A DNA stretch of 6,050 bases from Patescibacteria group bacterium (GTDB taxonomy: Bacteria > Patescibacteriota > Minisyncoccia > Minisyncoccales > Minisyncoccaceae). The stretch covers positions 1 to 6,050 of the forward strand of contig JAAZMU010000037.1 of NCBI GenBank assembly GCA_012798645.1. Direction: 5' to 3'. Under the pieces are notes generated by a model. The model made no database searches. It had not been told where the DNA came from and saw only the letters and a list, made by a program, of their open reading frames with translations. Of the stretch, positions 1 to 5,518 are shown in pieces; position 1 is the stretch's first letter; each line of letters begins with the position of its first letter. Made by a program: the position numbers and the translations under genes.

Positions 1-511
<511 letters not shown>

Positions 512-520
512 TGATATACT
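512..520 (+). promoter_or_regulatory. Extended -10 promoter for parAB, probably giving a leaderless or near-leaderless mRNA
   Basis: TGATATACT lies directly after the glmU stop codon. It has TG, one spacer base, and TATACT (5 of 6 matches to TATAAT). Only 8 nt separate it from the parA ATG, so transcription would start about 0-2 nt before the start codon. No Shine-Dalgarno sequence precedes parA, which fits leaderless initiation. No convincing -35 box is seen, which is common for extended -10 promoters. The AT-rich context makes chance matches possible. Confidence 0.5.
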
Positions 521-528
521 AAAAAACA

Positions 529-1290
529 ATGACAAGAGTAATAGCAGTTGCAAATCAAAAAGGAGGAGTTGGAAAAACTTCAATCGCTGTAAATTTACCA
601 GTGTTTTTAACAGCATATGGAAAGCGTGTGCTTTTGGTAGATTTTGATTCGCAGGCAAATGCAACTTTTTCTTTAGGGATAGATCCTAACACATTAAGAA
701 AGTCAGTTTATGAGGCAATTCTAGGGGAGGTTCATCCTCAAGAAGTGATTAAGCGAACTGTTTTTTTGGGATATGATGTGCTTCCAACATCACATGACCT
801 TGCTGGGGCTGCAGTTGAGCTTGTTAATATGAAAGATAGAGAGTACAGACTTAAAAAAGTAATTGATTCAGTTAAAAATAATTATGATTTAGTTTTTATT
901 GATTGTCCGCCATCTTTAGGACTTCCTACCTTAAATGCGCTTGTGGCAGCGGATGATGTTATAATCCCTGTCCAGGCTGAGTTTTTATCTATTGAAGGGC
1001 TTTCACAATTACTTTCCAATATTAAGTTGATCAATGAGAATTTAGATAGGGATATTCAAATTATGGGGGCAGTATTAACAATGTATTTAAGGAGGAATAA
1101 GGTGAGTCAAGAAGTTGAAAAGGAATTACGAAGGAACTTTGAAGATTATGTTTTTGATGCAATAATTCCAAGAGCAACTGTTTTAGCAGAATCTCCTCGT
1201 TATGGAAGAACAATTTTAAGGCATGCTCCAAATTCTAAAGCAGTGAATGCATTTAGAGAGCTTGCAGAAGAATTTATAAGAAAATTATGA
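529..1290 (+). CDS. parA: ParA/Soj-type chromosome-partitioning ATPase
   Basis: A 253-residue protein, the usual length for the short chromosomal Soj/ParA class, without the N-terminal HTH of plasmid type Ia ParA. It starts directly with the ATPase fold. The deviant Walker A is KGGVGKT (residues 11-17), with the signature Lys11 that contacts the partner subunit and Lys16 in the P-loop. Walker A' is DFDSQANA (38-45), and Walker B is LVFIDCPP (121-128) followed by SLGLPTLNAL. Known role: an ATP-dimerising protein that binds DNA nonspecifically and, with ParB-parS, segregates replicated origins; ParB stimulates ATP hydrolysis. The ATG at 529 is chosen because the conserved first strand (VIAVANQKGG) begins three residues later. 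There is no SD; a -10-like box ends 8 nt upstream. Its final codons overlap the parB start by 4 nt (ATGA), so the two are almost certainly co-transcribed and translationally coupled. The A' motif reads DFDSQ rather than the more usual DLDPQ, a mild variation. Confidence 0.95.
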   Translation: MTRVIAVANQKGGVGKTSIAVNLPVFLTAYGKRVLLVDFDSQANATFSLGIDPNTLRKSVYEAILGEVHPQEVIKRTVFLGYDVLPTSHDLAGAAVELVNMKDREYRLKKVIDSVKNNYDLVFIDCPPSLGLPTLNALVAADDVIIPVQAEFLSIEGLSQLLSNIKLINENLDRDIQIMGAVLTMYLRRNKVSQEVEKELRRNFEDYVFDAIIPRATVLAESPRYGRTILRHAPNSKAVNAFRELAEEFIRKL

Positions 1291-2126
1291 AAAAAAGAGG
1301 TTTAGAATCTTTAATACCAAAAAAGAATAATGAGGATTATGATGAGGGTCCATCTCAAAAGGAAAGTGTTTTTTGGGTTGAAGTTGATAAAATAAAAGTA
1401 AATCCTTATCAACCAAGAGCACATTTTGATGAAGAGGATTTAGATAGTTTAGCAGAGTCTATTAAAAGACACGGTATTTTGCAACCTTTAATTGTTTCAA
1501 AAATTTCAAAAAATGAATACGAACTTGTTGCTGGAGAAAGAAGATTAAGAGCAGCAAAGCAGGTAAATATTGATAAAGTGCCAGTTATAATAAGGGCGCC
1601 TGACGAACAAGAGAAATTAGAATTAGCTTTAATTGAGAATGTTCAAAGAAGAGATTTAAATCCAATGGAAAAAGCAGAAGCTTTTAAAAGGCTAAGAGAT
1701 GAGTTTGACCTCAGGGATTGGGAAATAGCAAAGATTATGGGTAAAAGTAGGGAGGTGATCACAAACACAGTGCGGTTTTTGAATTTAACTTCTTTGGGAA
1801 AGAATGCTTTAAGAGCAGAACAAATTTTTGAAGGGCACGCTAAGGTTTTACTTTCTCTTCCTAAAGACGAGCAAAACAGGTTTATTAAAATGATAATAAA
1901 AGAAAAATTAACTGTAAGACAGCTTGAGAAAAGAGTGCGTGATTTTAAGAATCCTAGAAAGCCCTTGAACTTAGAAGACCAGGAAAGTTTGGATGAATTT
2001 GAAAATAGATTTAAGAAAGTTTTAAAATACGATAACATTAAAATCAAGGGAAATAAGAAGAATTATCAGGTTGTTATTAAATTTAAGACTGCAAAAGAAA
2101 TGGAAGATTGGATAGATAACCTATGA
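1287..2126 (+). CDS. parB: ParB/Spo0J-type centromere-binding protein (CTPase)
   Basis: A 279-residue protein with the full ParB plan. The N-terminal basic motif KKRGLESLIP (2-11) matches the peptide that stimulates ParA ATPase. A linker follows, then the N-terminal CTPase domain with NPYQPR (39-44), GERRLRAA (83-90) and ENVQRRDLNPMEKAEA (117-132). A helix-turn-helix with GKSREVITNTVRFL (152-165) should bind parS. The C-terminus (about 225-279) fits the dimerisation domain. Known role: ParB loads at parS, slides as a CTP-bound clamp, and works with ParA in origin segregation. It begins with the ATG of an ATGA overlapping the parA stop and has no SD, so it probably relies on translational re-initiation. 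The TGA stop overlaps the convergent topA stop. No intact parS-like palindrome is seen in the window, so the binding site is probably elsewhere. Confidence 0.95.
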   Translation: MKKRGLESLIPKKNNEDYDEGPSQKESVFWVEVDKIKVNPYQPRAHFDEEDLDSLAESIKRHGILQPLIVSKISKNEYELVAGERRLRAAKQVNIDKVPVIIRAPDEQEKLELALIENVQRRDLNPMEKAEAFKRLRDEFDLRDWEIAKIMGKSREVITNTVRFLNLTSLGKNALRAEQIFEGHAKVLLSLPKDEQNRFIKMIIKEKLTVRQLEKRVRDFKNPRKPLNLEDQESLDEFENRFKKVLKYDNIKIKGNKKNYQVVIKFKTAKEMEDWIDNL

Positions 2127-4088
2127 ACAATCTTTGTTTGAGCAAACAGTTTTTTTCCCTTTTTCTACCATAAGAGAGCCACATTTTTTGCATAATTCTT
2201 TGGTTGGTTTGTCCCAAAGAGCAAAATCACAATCTGGCCATTTTGTACAGGCATAGAATATCTTGCCTTTTTTTGTTCTTTTTTCTGTGATTTTTCCAAT
2301 ACCACATTGAGGGCAAGTAATGCCGAGGTCTTTTTTCAAAGATTCTGCGTATTTACATTTTGGAAATCCTGTGCAGGCTAGAAATTTTCCAAACCTACTC
2401 ATTTTAATAGCTAAAGGTTTTTGGCATTTAGGACATATTTTATCTGTTATTTCTGGCTCTGGTTTTTGTGTTTTAACTTCTTTGTATTTTCTTTCGAGAT
2501 TTTCATTAAAAGGAAAGTAAAAGTTTTTTATAACTTCTCTCCAGTTTTCTTTTCCTTCTCCAATGTTGTCTAGTTTTTTTTCCATTTCTGCGGTGAATTT
2601 ATAATCAACAATGTTTTCAAAATTTTCTTTAAGCGTATTATTTACAATTTGTCCTATTTCTGTAGGGGCGAACCTTCTATCTTCATTTTTTTCTACATAG
2701 TTTCTTGTTTGAATGGTTGAAATAATAGTTGCGTAGGTGGATGGTCTTCCTATTTCATATTCTTCCAGTTTTTTAATAAGAGAGGCTTCATTGTATCTTG
2801 CCTTAGGCATAGTAGAATGATCTTCTTTTTTTAATTTCTTTAATTTTAGAATTTGCTTTTCTTGGAGTTTAGGAAGTTTATTTTCCTTGAATTTCATTTC
2901 ATAAACTTTCAAAAACCCATCAAATTTTAGAGTAGATCCGCTCGCTTCAAATGTATAATTATCGGCTTTTATTTCTACTTTTTTAGAATCAAAAATAGCA
3001 GAAGACATTTGGCTTGCCAAGAATCTGTTATAAATTAAATCATAGAGCTTTTTTTGTTTTGCATCCAATTTTAAATTAGTTTGAAAAGTAGGTCTAATTG
3101 CTTCGTGTGCTTCTTCGGCTCTTCCTTTTGTTTTAAAGATTCTTTTTGTGTAATAGCTATTTCCGAATTTTTCTTTAATTACTTTTTCTGCTTTGTTTAA
3201 AGCTTCGCTTGAAACATTCAATGAATCAGTTCTGTGATATGTGATATAGCCTTTTTCATATAAATTCTGCGCTAGTCTCATAGTCATTTTTGATGAGAAT
3301 CTGAATTTCTTGTTGGCTTCTTGTTGGAGAGAGGAGGTTTTGAAAGGTGCTTGCGGGTGCCTTTTTATTTCTTTTTTTTCTATTTTCTGAACAATATATT
3401 CTGCATTTTTTAAGTTTTTTATTATTTCTTCTGCTTGCTTATTTGTTTTTATAGCGAGTTTGTCTAATTTTTTATTATTAATTTTTGTGAGTAAAGATTC
3501 AAAATCTTTGAATACAGCAGAGATTGTAAAATATTTTTCTGGTTTAAAGTTTTTTATTTCTTCCTCTCTTTCACATATTAATCTAACCGCAACAGATTGA
3601 ACTCTACCTGCAGATAATCTTCTTGCTACTTTTTTCCATAGAAAAGGAGAAAGTTTATAGCCTACGATTCTATCTAAAATTCTTCGTGCTTGCTGTGCAT
3701 CAGATAAATTCTCATTTAGTTTTAAAGGATTTTTAATGGCATTTTGAATAGCTGTTTTTGTAATTTCATGGAAGACAACTCTTTTATAATCCTTTAATTT
3801 AAGCGCTTCAATTAAATGCCAGGAGATTGCCTCTCCTTCTCTATCTGGGTCTGTTGCAAGTATAATTTCATTAGCCTTTTCAGCTTCTTTTTTTAGTAAA
3901 TTTAGGTTTTTTCTTGCTTTTGTGGGGATAACATATTTGGGTTCAAAATCATTTTCAATGTCTATGCCAAAAGTGCTTTTGGGAAGATCCCTTATATGTC
4001 CATAGGAAGATAAGACTTTGAAGTCTTTTCCTAAAAAGTTTTTAATTGTTTTTGCCTTTGTTGGGCTTTCTACGATTACAAGTTTCAT
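2121..4088 (-). CDS. topA: DNA topoisomerase I (type IA) with three C-terminal zinc fingers
   Basis: A 655-residue type IA topoisomerase, shorter than the 865-residue E. coli enzyme but complete. The TOPRIM domain begins with LVIVESPTKAKTI (3-15, Glu7 corresponding to E. coli Glu9) and contains ATDPDREGEA (78-87) with acidic residues Asp80, Asp82 and Glu84. The SAGRVQSVAVRLI segment (159-171) is typical of the core. The nucleophile is Tyr284 in GYITYHRTDS (280-289), with Arg286 next to it; it makes the transient 5'-phosphotyrosyl link. Later core motifs include EEAHEAIRPT (325-334) and EIGRPSTYATI (445-455). Three C4 zinc fingers follow: Cys552/555/572/578, Cys592/595/614/620 and Cys633/636/649/654. 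Known role: relaxation of negative supercoils behind RNA polymerase. The ATG shares one base with the pth stop (TAATG) and lacks an SD, so expression probably depends on transcription and translation of pth. The position after Tyr284 is His, where E. coli has Met. Confidence 0.97.
   Translation of the reverse strand: MKLVIVESPTKAKTIKNFLGKDFKVLSSYGHIRDLPKSTFGIDIENDFEPKYVIPTKARKNLNLLKKEAEKANEIILATDPDREGEAISWHLIEALKLKDYKRVVFHEITKTAIQNAIKNPLKLNENLSDAQQARRILDRIVGYKLSPFLWKKVARRLSAGRVQSVAVRLICEREEEIKNFKPEKYFTISAVFKDFESLLTKINNKKLDKLAIKTNKQAEEIIKNLKNAEYIVQKIEKKEIKRHPQAPFKTSSLQQEANKKFRFSSKMTMRLAQNLYEKGYITYHRTDSLNVSSEALNKAEKVIKEKFGNSYYTKRIFKTKGRAEEAHEAIRPTFQTNLKLDAKQKKLYDLIYNRFLASQMSSAIFDSKKVEIKADNYTFEASGSTLKFDGFLKVYEMKFKENKLPKLQEKQILKLKKLKKEDHSTMPKARYNEASLIKKLEEYEIGRPSTYATIISTIQTRNYVEKNEDRRFAPTEIGQIVNNTLKENFENIVDYKFTAEMEKKLDNIGEGKENWREVIKNFYFPFNENLERKYKEVKTQKPEPEITDKICPKCQKPLAIKMSRFGKFLACTGFPKCKYAESLKKDLGITCPQCGIGKITEKRTKKGKIFYACTKWPDCDFALWDKPTKELCKKCGSLMVEKGKKTVCSNKDCS
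2134..2156 (+). terminator. Candidate intrinsic terminator of parAB, embedded in the 3' end of topA
   Basis: Just after the parB stop, TGTTT (2135-2139) can pair with AAACA (2144-2148) around a GAGC loop, with a possible T-G wobble below it. A run of seven T (2150-2156) follows immediately. The stem is short and AT-rich, so it is weak as drawn, but the T tract and position fit a rho-independent terminator for rightward transcription. These bases also encode the C-terminal cysteine-rich residues of topA on the other strand. Confidence 0.45.
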
Positions 4089-4618
4089 TATATTATTTTT
4101 TCTACACCATTTTGTATGGCTTCGTCAAGTAGTAGTATTATTTTATTAATGGTTTGATCTATTATTTCTTGGTCTTGTTTTTTGAATTTCTTTAAAACAT
4201 AATCTGCTAAGTTATGTTCTTTCCCATTATTTATTCCTATTCTAAATCTTACAAAACTTTGTGAATTTAATTTCTCAATAATTGACTTGATGCCATTATG
4301 AGAAAAGGCTGGAATGTCTTTATTTATTTTAAAGTCTCCTAAATTTAATCTGTTTTCATCGTGGATAATCCAGATATTATCAGGTATGATTTTAAAATAA
4401 GAGGAGACTTGCTCAACTCCTGTGCCCGAATTATTCATATATGTTTGTGGTTTAATTAAAATAATGTTTCCTTTTTTTGAGAGTAAAACATTTTTAAAAA
4501 GAGAGTATTCAGGGAAGTTAAATTTTTCTTTGAATAAATCAATTACGGCAAAGCCAATGTTGTGAGGAGTATTATTGTATTTTTCTTCAGGATTTCCTAA
4601 TCCTGCTATTAAAATCAT
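4088..4618 (-). CDS. pth: Peptidyl-tRNA hydrolase, divergent active-site region
   Basis: A 176-residue protein, slightly shorter than the 194-residue E. coli Pth. It opens with AGLGNPEEKYNNTPHNIGF (5-23), containing Asn9 and catalytic His19. KPQTYMNNSG (56-65) supplies Met61 and Asn62. IIHDE (84-88) supplies Asp87, the partner of the catalytic histidine. SHNGIKSI (106-113) supplies His107 and Asn108, and VRFRIGI (123-129) closes the family core. Known role: cleaves the ester bond of peptidyl-tRNAs dropped from ribosomes so that tRNA is recycled in the cytosol. Departures from the family pattern are visible. The usual TRHN is TPHN, HDELDL-like sequence becomes HDENRLNL, and the normally glycine-rich stretch before HNG is KDIPAFS. 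Catalytic residues are kept, so activity is likely. The start lies exactly 6 nt downstream of a perfect TATAAT. topA begins within its stop codon, so pth is the first gene of a two-gene unit. Confidence 0.92.
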   Translation of the reverse strand: MILIAGLGNPEEKYNNTPHNIGFAVIDLFKEKFNFPEYSLFKNVLLSKKGNIILIKPQTYMNNSGTGVEQVSSYFKIIPDNIWIIHDENRLNLGDFKINKDIPAFSHNGIKSIIEKLNSQSFVRFRIGINNGKEHNLADYVLKKFKKQDQEIIDQTINKIILLLDEAIQNGVEKII

Positions 4619-4624
4619 ATATTA

Positions 4625-4630
4625 ATTATA
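4625..4630 (-). promoter_or_regulatory. Perfect -10 box (TATAAT) for the pth-topA unit, leaderless spacing
   Basis: On the minus strand TATAAT is followed by TAATAT and then the pth ATG. With normal -10 geometry the first transcribed base would be the A of the start codon. There is no Shine-Dalgarno sequence and no strong -35 box at 16-18 nt. This is the only convincing promoter seen upstream of pth and topA. Confidence 0.55.
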
Positions 4631-4641
4631 CACTACTTTAC

Positions 4642-4670
4642 TTGAAAATAAAGAGGGGATTTGTTAAGAT
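4642..4670 (+). promoter_or_regulatory. Candidate sigma70-type promoter for the AbiEii-like gene
   Basis: TTGAAA (4642-4647, 5 of 6 to TTGACA) and TAAGAT (4665-4670, 4 of 6 to TATAAT) are separated by the ideal 17 nt. Transcription would start near 4677, leaving a leader of about 35 nt before the ATG at 4711. The leader has only a poor SD-like GAAGG, 3 nt from the ATG. The sequence interleaves with the opposing pth promoter region. The -10 is weak, so this is tentative. Confidence 0.35.
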
Positions 4671-4690
4671 ATATTTAAATGTTCCTAAAA

Positions 4691-4752
4691 AGCGGAATAT
4701 TTGAAGGCAGATGCAATATTTAGATATTAAAAATCTACTAATTCTTTCCGCT
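4691..4752. repeat. 7-bp inverted repeat flanking the start of the AbiEii-like gene
   Basis: AGCGGAA (4691-4697) and TTCCGCT (4746-4752) are perfect reverse complements 48 nt apart. Between them lie the putative ATG (4711) and a second small hairpin, TAGAT (4721-4725) with ATCTA (4733-4737). In mRNA this could fold the start codon into a stem-loop, or the arms could be a protein-binding site. The arms are the only GC-rich stretches nearby, but 7 bp over this distance can arise by chance. Confidence 0.25.
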
Positions 4753-5434
4753 AAAGCCTTATTTTTAATTCAAAATATGCACAAGAGGTTGTTTTTTTGG
4801 GAGGTACAGCTCTTCGTATAGTATATAACAATACTAGATTTTCAGAAGACCTTGATTTTGATAATTTTAAGCTTAGCGAAAGTGAGTTTAAGGATCTTGT
4901 AAATGAGGTGAAAAAAGAATTAGAGTTTCAGGGGTATAAGGTGAAAACTAAAAATGTGTTTAAAGGTGCGTATAGATCATATATTAAAATACCAGAAGTT
5001 TTATTTGATAGTAAAATATCTGATTTAAGAGAGGAGCAAATAATGATTCGAATTGATACTGTTCCGCAGGCATTTGATTATAAAAAGGATTTGAAAATTT
5101 TAAATAAATTTGATGTTTTTACTCAGATCTATACAACGCCAATAGACATTCTTCTTTCTCAAAAATTTATGTAGCACTTAATCGTCCACGTCCTATGGGT
5201 AGAGACTTTTTTGATATTGTTTTTTTAATATCTCAAACAAAGCCAAATTATGAATATCTAAAAAAGAAGCTTGATATTAATAATGGAGACGAGCTTAAAA
5301 AGGTTTTACTTTCAAGAACTTTGAAGCTTGATTTTAATGAGCTTGCAAAAGATATTGAGCCTTTTCTTATTAATACGGGCGAAAGCAAAAGAGTTTTGCT
5401 ATTTAGGGAATATATTCAATCTGTGGAGTTTTGA
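4711..5434 (+). pseudogene. AbiEii/AbiGii-type nucleotidyltransferase gene, interrupted by two frameshifts
   Basis: Three adjacent frames together rebuild one AbiEii-family protein of about 241 residues. The first frame starts at ATG 4711 and gives 21 residues up to CAA at 4771-4773. The second continues from AAA 4773-4775 through YAQEVVFLGGTAL and RFSEDLDFD to CAA AAA at 5160-5165. The third runs from ATT 5165 through ALNRPRPMGRDFFDIVFL to TGA at 5434. In rebuilt numbering the nucleotidyltransferase signature is GGT (31-33) with Asp47 and Asp49, a likely third acidic residue is Asp116 (RIDTVP), and the conserved D-x5-K...A..R...GRD..D block is 146-169. The second break cuts this block between Lys and Ala. 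Family members are the toxin half of AbiE toxin-antitoxin/phage-abortive systems, or standalone NTases. No AbiEi-type antitoxin gene is adjacent. Conserved residues survive, so decay is recent, or frame is restored by slippage, or the breaks are sequence errors. The first crossover could lie anywhere in about 4755-4784. Confidence 0.8.
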
Positions 5435-5450
5435 GTTTTTTTGTGTCGTG

Positions 5451-5476
5451 CCTTTTATAGACAATAGAAGGATTTT
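5451..5476 (+). terminator. Weak terminator-like hairpin after the AbiEii-like gene
   Basis: CCTTTTAT (5451-5458) pairs with ATAGAAGG (5464-5471) over 8 bp, with one T-G wobble, around an AGACA loop. ATTTT follows. It lies 17 nt after the TGA at 5434. The T tail is short, so termination would be inefficient. A TATAGA within the hairpin could instead act as a -10 box for the downstream gene; the sequence does not decide between them. Confidence 0.35.
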
Positions 5477-5493
5477 GTGATAGTAAATAGATA

Positions 5494-5512
5494 CCGTTGA
5501 AAAACGGAGGTG
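5494..5512 (+). promoter_or_regulatory. Strong Shine-Dalgarno sequence joined to a GAAA-tetraloop hairpin
   Basis: CCGTT (5494-5498) and AACGG (5503-5507) form a perfect 5-bp stem capped by GAAA (5499-5502), a GNRA tetraloop. GGAGGTG (5506-5512) is a near-consensus SD, 8 nt before the ATG at 5519 when measured from the last G of GGAGG. The first two G of the SD are the last two bases of the stem, so folding would partly mask it. This is the only strong SD in the window and it fixes the start of the downstream gene. Confidence 0.6.
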
Positions 5513-5518
5513 AAAAGA

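Noticed and set aside
1643..2047. 134-codon minus-strand frame inside parB
   Set aside because: It is fully antisense to conserved ParB domains, Ser/Leu/Phe-rich, and has no promoter or SD of its own.
2320..2520. Plus-strand frame inside topA
   Set aside because: It lies opposite topA, including the first zinc finger. No independent coding signal is present.
5160..5168. Canonical -1 programmed frameshift site (X XXY YYZ) in the AbiEii-like gene
   Set aside because: In the zero frame the heptamer is A AAA TTT, so the A-site codon would not re-pair after slipping, and no clear downstream stem-loop or pseudoknot was seen. Only simple A-run slippage or mutation remains possible.
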